Of a stretch of 64,000 nt of DNA, positions 33,936 through 45,745 are shown one piece after another. The stretch lies in contig OX579634.1 of NCBI GenBank assembly GCA_951230915.1, positions 52,961,570 to 53,025,569 of the forward strand. The letters run 5' to 3'. The stretch's first letter is position 1, and each line of letters begins with the position of its first letter. Position numbers and translations under genes: made by a program. This stretch comes from Antitrichia curtipendula. Lineage: Eukaryota; Streptophyta; Bryopsida; Hypnales; Leucodontaceae. A model generated the notes under the pieces. That model had not been told where the DNA came from. It made no database searches and saw nothing but the letters and a program-made list of their open reading frames with translations.

Positions 33936-36437
33936 TAATTCATTTCTAATCCTTGTTCGGAGAATTTTTCATTTATGTGGTTTGGCATTCTCGGACTTGT
34001 CAGGACAGGTGTCCTCCCTCTCAATCGGGCATTAGACTACGGTGGCGGGTAGTTTAAGAGTGCTAACTTAATGTTCACATTTGTTTCAATTAAAGGACAA
34101 ATAAATACCAAGGATGACATTCAATGCTCAAAAAACAAGGTTTATTGCTCATTTAGAATGGAATTATATTTTGTTGCACGTAAATAATGGAAGAAACATA
34201 GAAAAAACCATAGAAGGTCAAATTGAAAACTTCTTAATGTCGGTCCTAGAATGTTCTATTTGGATGTTCATGTTAACATTTGATTCATTCTAATTGCACC
34301 CATTTTCACGAAAGTTGTTGGCATTGGGCAATGTTTTTTTTACAAAAATCCCAGAATCTTGCAATCCCTTAAAATAATTTATATTCTGTAGGGCTCAAAT
34401 TCAAATTCAAATGAAATTTATCAATTATATGTAGAACAATTTCACCTTTGGGATTATTGTATTTTGATTCCATCCTTCCCTGCATGTAAGTGCACCTGAC
34501 AATTTAGTATTTTGTTGAATTTTAAACCCTGTCTACACTAATATACTCAACTCAAAGTCTCAAACGTACAAACATTCAATAACTTACTAAGCCCGGATCA
34601 AATATACAAAGACCAAGACAAAAACCACCCTCTAAATGCTCCAGTTAAAGGTAGTAAGATTAAAACTTTGAAATGGTTAATTATGAAATAAGTGAAAGAC
34701 CTCCTAAACAACATATGTCATATGCATATCATTGATTCATGTAAAACATTGTTTCGGCTTTCCATTCATACATTATAGAAAAAGAATGTAGCCCTATACA
34801 TCTAAACTTAAGAATGTTTTACCTTTTAAAGATATTGTTATGCCGTTTTTTGGTGTCTTCAATATATTTTATAAAACTTTGATTTTAAATCATTAATCTA
34901 TTTTTTTCCAATTCAAACTTCAAAGACTACATCTCGATCAAGTTTTGCACTTGTAATGCCAACTAAAAAAAGGAAGAACATTTTTCGTGGTTTCCGGTCC
35001 ATGCTAGGTTTTGAAGTAAACCCTATAGGCCAATACCCTAAATCCCAAACCCTAAACCCTAAAACCTAAAACCTAAAACCTAAACCCTCTTCACTGTTGC
35101 AATTTTAAGAGTATTTGATGTTCAAGTTTATGTAACTATAGCAAATAAGAGTGGATTGGTGTAATAAAATTGAAATGCAACATTGAGTACATGAACTTGA
35201 CATTTTTGTGGTCTCTATATTTTTTTTATGGCTTCTAAATTATAAAGCAACTAGCGGTGAATTATTATAGTTTTTCATATGGATTGTTTATTAATTGCTT
35301 ATGTAGTACCGTATGTTAACCACTAAACTGACTAAAGTCCCAAGGCCTCTTTTCCATCCTATATCTGAAATAAATTGCCATTTCTATAGTAAAGAATGTA
35401 AAAAAAAAAATGAATGTGTTTAGGCCTTTAAGGTGCACATCTACTTGTAGTATGTAAGATCTCAAACTAGAGTACTAGACTAGTGTTCAATTGACCGGAA
35501 GAAATTTCACAAACTTTGCCTATGTAGAATTGTAGATTGCAAGATATTTACAATAAACTTCAACCTCTGAATGCCCAACGACATCATTTAGTGCCAATTT
35601 GATGGCAATTCAATCACTTCAATGAGATGGAAAGATTGTGGAAGCGTTCATTTCATTTTTTGGGGACCTTCCATGTTGAGTTACAAAGTGTATCCAAATG
35701 ATTTTGTAGTCTTTCCGATATTTGCCTCCGCGTTATTTAGAGTTTAGGAAAAAAAAAAAAAAAAAAAATGCTACTTTAGTGTACCTTGGAAAGTTGTTGC
35801 TCCTTACTCTAAATTTGAAATTTCCCCTACAAATTGATATTTTCTGAGTTTGAGTCTAACTATCAAGCAAAAGTTCATTTTCTCTAGTTCCTATTTTATG
35901 TAAAATCCCCCAACACGAACCTAAATTGAAATTTCATTATTGCGATTTGCACTTCGAATGTGTTTTTAATGTCTACTACATTTAGTACATTCTAAATAAA
36001 TCATGAAATGGAAATTAAGTTTATGCTATGATCGATTCTAATGTCATTATCCTTGTGATATAAGGGAAACCTGCCTATGACAGGCAGAATGACTGATTTG
36101 TTGTATTGCCTTTAGCAAAAATAATCAAATTTTTTCCATACAAAGACACATGTGAGAAATGAAGAACGCAACTAGAATTTTATTTTTTGGATTAAATATG
36201 ATTTTTTTTTAAATTTTGAAGTGTACTGTCCAGTAAGCCCAAAAGAGTTTGTAGACTACCCCAAATCAGCAGAAAATTGTTTCCATGATGGTCATCTTCC
36301 CACTTAAAACAGTCATAACATTTTCTAAGATGGCTACAAGACTTTCTAACATGGACATGACATGAAGAAATAAAAAAAATGCTTTTTACTAAAAATAAAA
36401 AATCAATTTTCAAAAGAATACCCATAAAATTTTTAAA
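33936..36437. other. AT-rich DNA with telomere-like tract, no gene
   Basis: No protein-like frame. It contains a short interstitial telomere-like tract (about 35036-35092) and a poly-A run near 35752-35768. Otherwise it is AT-rich and unstructured. Confidence 0.55.
35036..35092 (+). repeat. Interstitial CCCTAAA-like tract
   Basis: AAACCCTAAACCCTAAAACC and following variants make about eight degenerate plant-type telomere units. It is too short and degenerate to be a chromosome end. It supports a plant-lineage origin for the DNA. Confidence 0.7.
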
Positions 36438-36935
36438 GGGCCGTCCAGGACGTTCGGCGGGCCGTCGAGAGGACGGGCAGGCCGTCCTAGACCATGAACG
36501 AGCCGTCGAGAGGATGGGCGGGCCGTTCTCAACCAGCGACAGGCCGTCGAGGAGACGGGCATACCGTCCTTTTGGACGGCCTTTCTGTCCAAGAGACGCG
36601 TAGGCCGTCCAGAGGACGGGTATACCCGTCGAGGAGACGGGTTTGCCGTCCACGAGATAGGTATTCCATCCTGGAGACGGGTATTCTTTCGAGGAGACGG
36701 ATATGTCGTTCAGGAGATGGGTATTCCGTCGAGGGGATGGGCAAGCCGTCGAGGGGACGGGCAAATCGTCGAGAGGACGGAAAATCCGTCCGTCCAACTC
36801 TCGAGCGGCGGTGTAATTATTTCCCGAACCTGTCGATGGCGCCCCGAACCCGTTGACGGCGTCCCAACCGTATGTCGGACCTCTGTGGATGTATCGGCCG
36901 TCCGTTCCAGGGCCGTCCCACGCCCTGGACGGTCT
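36438..36935 (+). repeat. GGACGG palindromic array 2
   Basis: Units such as GGCCGTCCAGAGGACGGGTA and CCGTCGAGGAGACGGGTATT repeat for about 500 bp at roughly 20-24 bp steps. CCGTCCAGAGGACGG is a perfect palindrome around AGA. The array ends about 65 bp before the TATAAG box of the RING-H2 gene downstream. Open frames on both strands here are by-products. Confidence 0.85.
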
Positions 36936-37001
36936 GGATTTGGGGGGGACGGATTGATGTTATGTTAATTACCCTGCCTAATCGGGTGAGTAATTAGGGG
37001 G

Positions 37002-37007
37002 TATAAG
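37002..37007 (+). promoter_or_regulatory. TATAAG box of 37-kb RING gene
   Basis: GGGGTATAAGTGAAC lies 212 bp upstream of the ATG at 37214. A splice-acceptor-like TTTTCCAG just before the ATG (37204) suggests a leader intron. Confidence 0.6.
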
Positions 37008-37213
37008 TGAACTTTTTTGGACAGTTCACCTGCTTCCTCTTTTGAGTTGCACTGTCCGAGCTTGAGAAAGCTTCGCACTGCAATTTGAGGGGAAGTGTTA
37101 TACATTTGACATTGTTTTGCCACATTTCAATTGCCTTCACGCAACAGAAGGCAAAGCAAATTGTCATTGTATTCGCATATAGTATCGTGTGTGTCATTTT
37201 CCAGGGGTCAAGA

Positions 37214-39498
37214 ATGGACGTAGAGGATGTAGCAGGAGGTTTAAGACCTGGAGGTGACCCCCCAGAAGGTTTGGGACCTCGAGGTGACCCCCTAGGAGGT
37301 TTGGTACCTGCAGGTGAACCCCCAGATAGAAGGAAGAGAGGAAACAGAGCAACCTTGGATTGGGGCACACTTAATGCCGAAGCGATTATGGCAAACCATG
37401 GGTGGGTGGAGGCAGATGGCCCATGGACAAGAGTGACATGTCGGCAATATATAGAGTGGGCCCACATCAACCGCCATTGGCCACACGACCGGCACGAGGT
37501 GCACGTGAAATCTGGCGTGGTAAATATTGACCAGTGCCAACATCCGCACTTCAAGAAGAGGATGATTGAAGTGTCATTGGTACTTTGGGGGGCAAGATCC
37601 AAGAAAGACGGGACACTTTCATTGTGCCAAATGGCATATGTGAAGGTTTTTCTTGGCAAGGATGTGGACTGGAGCACCTTTTTGGGCAGAGCGCGGAATA
37701 ATGCATTTCCAAATCGAACTCGCTACATTGCACAAAATCCTGCTGTGCCATTGGACAATGTACCAAATCCTGCTGTGCCATTGGTTGATGTCCAAAATGT
37801 GCAAATGAACGTGGTTCCACTGGCGGAGCGTCCAGGGACGGAGTTGATGGAGGTAGAAGTTGGTCAGGGCAGCGGTCCAGATGTCAACCAACAAGATGTG
37901 ATTGGTGGAGTGCAAGCTAACGGTGAAGAGGTAATTTGCTTGCGCCAATTAGTACAAACACTGCAAGCAGAAAAAGAAGAAACACAACGACAACATGCTG
38001 CAGTGTTGGAAGTTCATCGTGCAAGGATGCGGGCCGTTCAAGATGAAAATGTGCGCTTCATCGCACGTGAAGCCGAGCTCGTAGGCGGGTCAGCATAGAC
38101 TTAGTTCCACCACTTGATCTTGTAGTGGAATGTGCTACATACGGTGCAGATGAAGACACACCAGGCCCAAGCAATACATCTGAGTTTGTGCTGCGATCAC
38201 GATCCACTTTTTCAAGTGCAAAAAGTGCCACATTGGATATTATGCGTGCACGTGCTGAGCGAGTTGAAGCAGAGCTTGGAAGTACTCGCACAAACATGGA
38301 AGAATTAACAAACGCCATGCGTGCTTCGGAACTTCGTGCCAACAACGCCGAGGCAGAAGTGGCGGTGCTGACTGCAGCTCGAACAACCTTGGAGCAGACC
38401 ATGATCCCATTGAGTGCTGAAAATATGCGGTTGGTCCAAAATCCTCAGAAGGAGCAGAGGCTGCTTCAAATGTACAACTTGAAGTTGACATGCAGCTTAG
38501 CGCTAAACGAGGCTAAGCAAATGCAGCGTGAAGTGAGGAGAGTGGCTGCAGAATTCAATGATGGCGGTCAACGTTATTTTGGCTTGACCTCGTGGCCTCG
38601 GGTGGCAGAAATGTTCACCGATGATTTGCCAGTGTATAGGGAGAATTCAAGCATCGATTGGAATGTCTGTCCAGACTTGGAATTCCAATATAATATTGAT
38701 CGTCAACGGTACGGGCCACCCAACCACGATGGCATTACGCCACTAGTGTGGCCTTCCGTTCCAGATTTTGTAAAAGATGGAACAATATGTATAATGTGCC
38801 AACAACCGTTTGGCCCCGAGGGTGGATGGAATCTTGGTACATGTGGCCATCTATACCACCCCGTGTGTCTTATTCCACACATGGTCACCAGAAAGAGATG
38901 TGCGCAATGCAGGGCTCCATTTCATGCTCGATTGTACAAAACGTTTGGCCTTCAAGTCCACATGCCTGAACATTACGAGTACAATGAAGAAAATTTACCG
39001 GGCATCGGTAATAGAGTACATTGGGGGTCCGACATGACATGGCTTTGGAAGTAGGGCCACCACAATCGACACCTCCCGGCAGTAACGGTGGCTGGCATAC
39101 CATGGACGAGTGACGCCCAAGTGACAGAGGTGATCAAGAGGGTGTTTGGAGACAGTGATCCAAGGCGTCAACTATATTTTGGTCAGATTGCCAATGGACA
39201 TTGGGACCCAGACCGCTTAATTTTTGTACGTGCACCACATCCACAACGCATCATGTTTAACTCTCAAGGCCAGCCAGCCGGATTTGAGGGGGAATTGGGC
39301 TATGACGAAGAAATGGCGTACATTGCAGACAATACCTTCCATAAGCCAGCCCTTGTGAATGACATTTTTTCCCACTTACATGATAGATACGATATAGAAG
39401 CACTTCAATTTCTAAAGACTTTGGAATCGCAACAAGAACTGCAGCGATTTTTGAGAAATAGCATAGCACGCGGCGTTGTAATCGAAGAAGTAGACTAG
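37214..39498 (+). pseudogene. WPH-domain / coiled-coil / RING-H2 protein
   Basis: ATG at 37214 (MDVEDVAGGLRPGGDPP). N-terminal Gly/Pro repeats of about 9 residues are followed by a conserved domain with YIEWAHINRHWPHD, CQHPHFKKR and VFLGKDVDWSTF; the 62-kb protein shares its pattern. A coiled coil (QTLQAEKEETQRQHAAVL) follows. A one-base frameshift between about 38060 and 38098 leads to a second coiled coil (RAERVEAELGSTRTNMEEL). Then comes a full RING-H2 finger, C-x2-C-x14-C-x-H-x2-H-x2-C-x10-C-x2-C (CIMCQQPF..CGHLYHPVC..CAQCRAPFH). After an in-frame TAG (39052-39054) the frame goes on for about 145 codons (IPWTSDAQVTEVIKRVFG) to 39498. The TAG may be the true end or a lesion. Likely role: an E3-type ubiquitin ligase-like protein of a mobile element; inferred. 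Confidence 0.7.
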
Positions 39499-41373
39499 AT
39501 TGTGTATAACTAGATAGATGTATAGAATTAAATACCGGAAGTTGTACAAAGTGAACGTATGTAATTATGTAAAGCCTTTATTAGTTTACCATGTACTTCA
39601 ACGGATTTATAAAATATGTACATTTATCGTTTTCTTTCCACCTCGTGTATTGTTGCTTCGCCTTTGTCTATTTTTGTAATCTATTGGACCTTTTTGTAAT
39701 AGTATAGAAGAAGCTTGTATGCTTAGATGGTAGGTAAAAGAGTGTTCTATTTTATTTTTGGTGAAGCCCTAAAGTCCAAAGTCCATTTTTTGGCCCAAAA
39801 CACCCTAAACCACTACTTTTGCTATGTTCACCTATGAATTAAGTTTTCCATTTTTTTTTGGAATTGAACTAAAGGATCTTGTTCTACACTTGTCTTAGAT
39901 GACGTGATAAAAAATTTGTGATGTTTGACCGTATGGATTGAAAGTTATTAGCATTCAAAGTGAAAGAAGCAAATTTATTTTAAGAAGTTGCTAGGATTGC
40001 CCGCTCCACAAAAAAACCCATAACTTTTCCATTCCTAATCCAAATGGGATGAATAAAAGCCTCCCATTTAAAAGAAAATATAATCCAACTGGAAAAAAAT
40101 ATACAAATTTGTATTTCATTTTTTTGTGGATTTTTTTGTCTACTCGGAGTCCTGGACTACCCGATGTCCCGATCTCCTATGTTTGAGGTTATTGTGGCAT
40201 ACCCTTTGCTCTTAGGCATCGATTGGAATAGAAATTGTATTATGAATAAACTCATAAGTTTATCTATCATTCTATATTATCATTCTTATGAAAAAGTTTT
40301 CAAAAGTTTCACTACAAAATGAGATCATGGGAGCCTATCGAAAATCCATTTTGTCCCTTGCAGCAAGAACAATGAGAGTATGTTACTTTGGGGGCTAAGA
40401 AATAAAAACAATGGAAATTGTTTACCAAAGCAAGAAATAAGTAACAAATTATTTGATTGCTTCATATTTGATGAAATCTCCTTTAAGTCTTTAGAATTAA
40501 ACCAAAAAATAATTCACGTTTTGTAACTTTTGTTCTATTAGTTTTAATGATTTTTTAGTTGGACTATTGATTGACTACTCCCTCATGTTTATTTTTAAAT
40601 CCAAAGTTTACAAATTAAAGTATTGAACATTTTCCATTTTTTCTCAAATGGCATTATGGAAATCAAATGATCAAAGTCTAATATCTTGCAATTGCTAACT
40701 TGATAAGGTCACGCTACATGAAATTTATTTGAAAATCAATTGAAATAAATGATTTTATGAATGGCGATCCTATACTTGAAAGTCTTAAATTGAATAGATT
40801 CTAATTTTTTCTTTTCATTTCATTTCAAGATGAACATGGTGAAATGACAACTTGGAGGTATTTTTGGCAATAATTAGCATAGGGCCTACATGGATTAATA
40901 TTTTTGAATTTCTTGCCATGTAGTCAATGTAAAATCAATTTAGCAACTTCTCTCATTAGAAATTCAATAACGAACTTTAATCCCTAGAATCCTAGATGCC
41001 CAAGGCATGTTTTGAGCTCCTACGAATTTGCTCTAAATTGAACAAAATGTCAACATTTTGATTAGGTGACTAGGTGTATTAATTAAAAAAAAATTGTAAC
41101 TGTATAAATTCAAACAAGACATGTTACAAATCTCATAGGTTGCTAAAACACAAAAATATCACTTATAGAGTAAAAGATAATAATGTTTGAACATGAAGGT
41201 GTTAAAACTACAAAAATGATGTGAAGTCTTCCAATCTTCTTTTCAGTTATCACAAGTCAAATTTAAACAGTTTTTGACCCAAAAAATATGAGTTTAAATT
41301 GCCTAACATATATAATCCCAATAAATTTATGGCTTTTCAAAATATACTATATATATATTTTTAATTTTATTTA
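39499..41373. other. AT-rich repeats, no gene
   Basis: It includes AAGCCCTAAAGTCCAAAGTCC (about 39766) and the block TTTGACCGTATGGATTGAAAG (about 39925), both related to the ACCCCTAAAGG element group. No coding frame was recognised. Confidence 0.5.
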
Positions 41374-42322
41374 ACCCCTAAAGGACCAAACACCGTTTTT
41401 TGACAACATAGCGTTTTTGGGCAGCTCACCACGAATGGAATTTTTATTTTTTTTCTTTGAAATTTTCACACAAGATGTGCCTAAGGAGTAGCTTTAGGGC
41501 CCAATAATTTTCATAACTTTTGATGACATGGTTAAAATGTTATGGTATGATATGTAGTTTTCATTGTTCAGCGGGCAGCCCGGGCAGCAAAAAAAACTTC
41601 TTTAAAAATCATTTTTTAGAGAAATAAAAATTTGAAATTGGTTCTCTAGATTTGTGTGCACAAGGAAAACTTTAAATCATTCCACTTTGATTTATGGGAT
41701 GAAAGTTATGAGGAATTTTAGTTGTGGGTAGTTTGCGGGTAGTTATAGAATCTCTACTCTAAAATATACTTTGAAGTCCTTTATTTAACTCAATTTTCAA
41801 TAATTTTTGGAAAAAAATATGAACACAAGGTGTAGATTGTTTATTACAACATTACAATTGTTTGGATTGGCATTTTTCAATTCCATCATGAATTCCTTAA
41901 CAATTTAGTGTTTTGAATCATTTTCTACTTCTTTCTACTTACTATTTTTTTCCTATATGTTGTACAATTCCAAATGATCTGAAAATTTTCAAGCATGTAG
42001 CTAACTTGCTTTGAAGAATGAATCCAAAGAGTGACCACCATTTTGGACATTTTTTCATACAAATGTGACCATGTGAAGTGCAGCTGCCCGGTTTTTCGCA
42101 GGGACAAAAAAAAGGTTTTTGTCACTTCAAATGCTAATATCTTGCAATCTACACAGTGGAAATTTCTGAAATTTTTTCCACATCTTCTCAAATTAGTTTA
42201 CTACAAGAATCCTATGGTTACATGTGTCCAAAAATGTTTTTCTTCCAAAATTTGGTACTTGTACTAGAAATGGCAGTTTGAGAGCGTTTTTTGTGAAAGC
42301 ATAGTCAAAAACCTTTAGGGGT
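41374..42322. mobile_element. MITE, 949 bp, ACCCCTAAAGG termini, TA target site
   Basis: It begins ACCCCTAAAGGACC and ends ACCTTTAGGGGT, an 11-bp perfect terminal inverted repeat. TA flanks both sides (41372-41373 and 42323-42324). The interior is AT-rich and non-coding. An end of the same type is at 8747. TA duplication points to the Tc1/mariner group, but superfamily assignment needs an autonomous partner. Confidence 0.75.
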
Positions 42323-42654
42323 TAATTTTAAAGGTCGCCCGTCCGTCGCTGTCGCAGTCCGAATTTTTGGTTTTCAGTTGTTTATCTAGAAAACGGAACG
42401 GAAACTATCGATTAGTATATAGGTTTTGTCTAGAAACAGCAGAGGACGGAAAATTAGGAAAGACATTGAAATAGTGGAATAGTTGGCACGAATCCAATCC
42501 TAGTGGTGACACCCAGGAACCGGATTGGAATCGGGTCCTTGTCCGGAAGTAGCAGTGGACCGGATTGGGGGTATAGAACCGGATTAGGGTTAGACCGGAT
42601 TGGTGGGACCGGACCGGTAAACGTCATCATGACGGCTTTTAGGTTAGGAGAGAC

Positions 42655-42662
42655 TATAAAAG
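42655..42662 (+). promoter_or_regulatory. TATAAAAG box, copy 3
   Basis: GACTATAAAAGCCCAGG lies 268 bp upstream of the ATG; the leader is longer than in copies 1 and 2. Confidence 0.75.
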
Positions 42663-42922
42663 CCCAGGACCTCCTCAGTCGCTCTCCATTTCCAAACGCT
42701 GTTTGGTGAGAGTATTTTTGGCGCTCCTCGTTTTCAAGTGTTGTGAGCATGCGCGTGTTTGTGTGAGCGGTAGAGGTGTGCTGCAGGGTAGGTTTCCGGT
42801 TGCGTACCGATCGCTGTGCAGGTTTCCGGTTGAGATCGGAGAGAGAACGTGAGAACGGGACGTGCGGCTAGGACTGTGTGAGGTAGAATCGGAAAGGACT
42901 GTCTTAGATCTAGTCTGTGTCC

Positions 42923-44560
42923 ATGCCGCAGCTTAGGCGGAACAGACCAGGCCCATCCACGTCGTTGGCTCCGGTCAAACTCCGGAAGGTCGTTCCGGTT
43001 CTCCCTTCGACAGAGGAAGGGATGGAGATGCTCCGGTTGGATCTCAACCGGATGGGGTGCCAGGGTTTGCTCAACAAACCCTGGGGTTTTAAGGACGAGC
43101 AGATGGTGAAGGAGATCCAGGGGAAGTGGACGAACCAGTTCGACAACACGATCCGCTGTGTTCCACATCAATGGACGGAAGAGATCTGGAGGGAGGTTTA
43201 TAAGTTCCGGGCAGGAGGCCACGGGATGGCAAACCGGAAGGACGAGTATGTCCGGGGCAAGTTCCGAGGAGCGGTCAACCCTAAAGACGGATACGCGGTG
43301 GAAGACTGCATCGACGACCGGCACCGGAAACTGTTACAGTTCCTGATCCCGATCCTCCATCCGGAGAAGCCGACAAGGGTGACAATCACCCTCGGCAACA
43401 CTATTTTCGGTGCCCTCAGTGGTGACCGGAAAGCGGACTGGGCCCGGATCATGTTCGATCTGGTGGCCCAGTTGGCGACGAGGGTCGGAAGGAGTAGGCC
43501 GACACCCGTGTGTCCCTACCTCTTCCACCTCTATGAGCAACACCAGCTCCTTTTAGACTCGGAAGAGAAGGAGTGGAAGGCCCAAGAAAATCTCCTGAAA
43601 TACGGAGAATCGGAAACGGACGAGGAGGAAGAGGAAATCGGATCCGAGACCGAAGAAGAAGAAGATGATGAAGAAGAGGCGGAGAGGCAGACCAAGGGGC
43701 ACAAGACGACGTCTCCGACCGGAAGAGGATCTCTACTCGGTGATAAAACCGGAAAGGAGAAGACACCGGAAGGGGAGAAGACAGGCTGTTCGAAGAAGGG
43801 ACCGGTCGACCCGTTCGAGAAATTGGTGAAGACCCTCGTCGACATCCGCACGGACTGGGAGGCGAAGAGAATCGCCCTAAACCAGATCGGAGAGTTGGTG
43901 CAGGCAGCACCGGATAGCAAGTTGCCGGGGAAGGTAGCGGAGTGCATCACCAATCCGGTCGAGATCCGGAAGCAGGAAGCGGAGATCCGTCGACTTCAAG
44001 AGGAGGTCAACATGTTGAAGGCGGAAGTGGCCACCTTCAAGGAAGATATGGCCGCCACCCGGATAATGGCGGACGAGACGCAGAAGGTGGCGGAATCGGT
44101 GATGGCGACTTTCGGTGAAACCGGAAGCGTGGCAGTCAGGGCCAGACTCTTCGACGAGAAAGTCTTGGAGGAGAAGAAACTATCCGGTACCCGGATAGTC
44201 CGGATCCTGACTGACTTCTCCGAGCAGGTGGAGAAGAATTTGGTCTTAGCACGAGGAGCGGCGGACCGGATGGAGGAGTGTACACAGAAGCTGACCGGTT
44301 CGATGAGGGTCCACCTATCGGACATCTCCATGTCGGAATCGTTTCCGGAAGTGCCAAACCCAAGGGAAGGAAGGGACCAGACTCCGCAGTCAAAGCCGAG
44401 TCAGCCTTCCCAGACCGCGCCGATTAACATCAAAGACTCTCCCGGTTCTGACATGCCAAATCCGATGGCTGGAGAGTGGAACAGGAACTTGGAAGAAGTC
44501 TTCGAGCAATTGGAGGCAGAGCCCAAGAGTCCTTCGTTGGGGCGCGGGATAGCAATGTAG
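42923..44560 (+). CDS. Element-encoded gag-like protein, copy 3, 545 aa
   Basis: Intact frame with ATG at 42923 (MPQLRRNRPGPSTSLAP). The conserved N-terminal domain has GCQGLLNKPWGFKDEQM, PILHPEKPTRVTI, NTIFGALSGDRK and CPYLFHLYEQH. A very acidic linker follows (DEEEEEIGSETEEEEDDEEEA), then a coiled coil (EIRRLQEEVNMLKAEVATFK) with the shared LSGTRIVRILTDF string. The C-terminus differs from copies 1 and 2: it lacks the NPART segment and the basic tail and ends LGRGIAM. The loss of the basic tail may matter if the tail binds nucleic acid. Keeping an open frame despite strong divergence from copies 1 and 2 suggests selection on the protein; a dN/dS test would decide. Confidence 0.75.
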   Translation: MPQLRRNRPGPSTSLAPVKLRKVVPVLPSTEEGMEMLRLDLNRMGCQGLLNKPWGFKDEQMVKEIQGKWTNQFDNTIRCVPHQWTEEIWREVYKFRAGGHGMANRKDEYVRGKFRGAVNPKDGYAVEDCIDDRHRKLLQFLIPILHPEKPTRVTITLGNTIFGALSGDRKADWARIMFDLVAQLATRVGRSRPTPVCPYLFHLYEQHQLLLDSEEKEWKAQENLLKYGESETDEEEEEIGSETEEEEDDEEEAERQTKGHKTTSPTGRGSLLGDKTGKEKTPEGEKTGCSKKGPVDPFEKLVKTLVDIRTDWEAKRIALNQIGELVQAAPDSKLPGKVAECITNPVEIRKQEAEIRRLQEEVNMLKAEVATFKEDMAATRIMADETQKVAESVMATFGETGSVAVRARLFDEKVLEEKKLSGTRIVRILTDFSEQVEKNLVLARGAADRMEECTQKLTGSMRVHLSDISMSESFPEVPNPREGRDQTPQSKPSQPSQTAPINIKDSPGSDMPNPMAGEWNRNLEEVFEQLEAEPKSPSLGRGIAM

Positions 44561-45745
44561 AATAAGTTAGGAAGGATAGGATAGGAACGGATCCGGATTA
44601 GTAATCCGATCAGGTAGTGTTAGGAGGACCGGAAGTTAGGATCCGGATTTAGGTTGACTTTTAACGGCTCTTTTTGCCTTTTGTTATTTTTGGAAGTTCT
44701 CAAAGTGTAGATAATTCAGTCCTTGTGCTGAGGACGGAGAGTCTTTCCTTCTACATTTTCTTTGTGTTCTCTCTTTGTACTTTCTTGTTGTACGTTCTCC
44801 CATGTTTTGGCAGAGTTGTGCGTGAGGGAGTTCGGAAAGCACGAGCGGATGCGTTGGGATTTCTCCCCTTGGTGTTTTTCTTGGTTCTAAGTGCATGTGA
44901 GCGGATAGGATAGAGTTGGGAGTGAACTTCAGTGCCTCAGCGCTTCTAGAGTTTGAGATTCCGGGTGAGAAAGCCGTTGTTAGGCTAGGCGGATAGGGAG
45001 GGATTCCTTAGTCGCGCTAGAACTCCTGGGTGAGAAATCCGGTTGAGTGTCCAATCTCTTGTGAGGTCTCGCCATCTTAGCGGTAAACGGAAGAATTCTA
45101 GTTGACGTTAGAACGGACGGGTACACTTGTAACCGCCTTAGCTTCGCACGGAATAAGATGACATTAGGGTCGTTGTAGTATTGAGAGGATCGTACGAGGG
45201 GGGGGTCTTTGTGTGACCAGTGGACCGGATTGCGATCTGGATTGCTGTGAAGGACCAAACCGGATCCATACTAGCCTAGGAAGGAAGAGATTAGGAAAGT
45301 GGGTCTTCAGCCACTATAAGTCACGGAAGGTGTGGTGGGCCTACCACTCTCAAAAGCAAGCGGCGAACCCTCTGATGGCTAAACAGAGGCAAAACCAAAC
45401 CGGATAGGAGAAGAAATGGTTGTGAGTTGTCTAGAACGGATTGTTCTAGACGGATACCCGGACCGGAAGAGATAGGGTCCTTGGGTTGTTTTGGATTTGA
45501 CAACCGGAAGACTAGTTGGAATCGGAAGAGAGAAGAATCCGGTCCTTTGTTTTCTGGGTGTTCTTGGTTCCGGTCATAGGAAGAGAACCGGAAAAGATGA
45601 CTGTTGTCCCTGACTTGGCTTAGTTCGTTAATAGAGTTAGATACTTCACAGAATCTCGTGGGTTCGATCTTTAGAGTCACTTTGTTATGCTTTAGAGTGG
45701 TTTTTGGGAGTATAACATGGGAATTGTGTATCCTGTGCTGCGACA

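Larger units (their letters stand above)
42350..45745 (+). mobile_element. 3.40-kb TG..CA element with one ORF, copy 3
   Basis: It starts TGTCGCAGTCCGAATTTTTG and ends TCCTGTGCTGCGACA. The terminal TGTCGCAG/CTGCGACA is an 8-bp perfect inverted repeat, and GTCGC is duplicated exactly on both sides (42345-42349, 45746-45750). It landed in a GGACGG-type array: CGCCCGTCCGTCG lies to the left and TCGCCCGTCCAGG to the right. The TATAAAAG box is 305 bp in and there is a single intact frame (42923-44560). The sequence is diverged from copies 1 and 2 but the architecture is the same. Confidence 0.9.

Noticed and set aside
35036..35092. A chromosome end
   Set aside because: The CCCTAAA units are few and degenerate, and lie within AT-rich DNA that continues on both sides.
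33470..36935. CRISPR-like arrays
   Set aside because: Units are degenerate and contiguous, with no constant repeat and unique spacers and no cas genes, in a eukaryotic setting.
45640..45680. tRNA-like GGGTTCGATC string near the end of copy 3
   Set aside because: No acceptor stem, anticodon arm or A-box can be placed around it.
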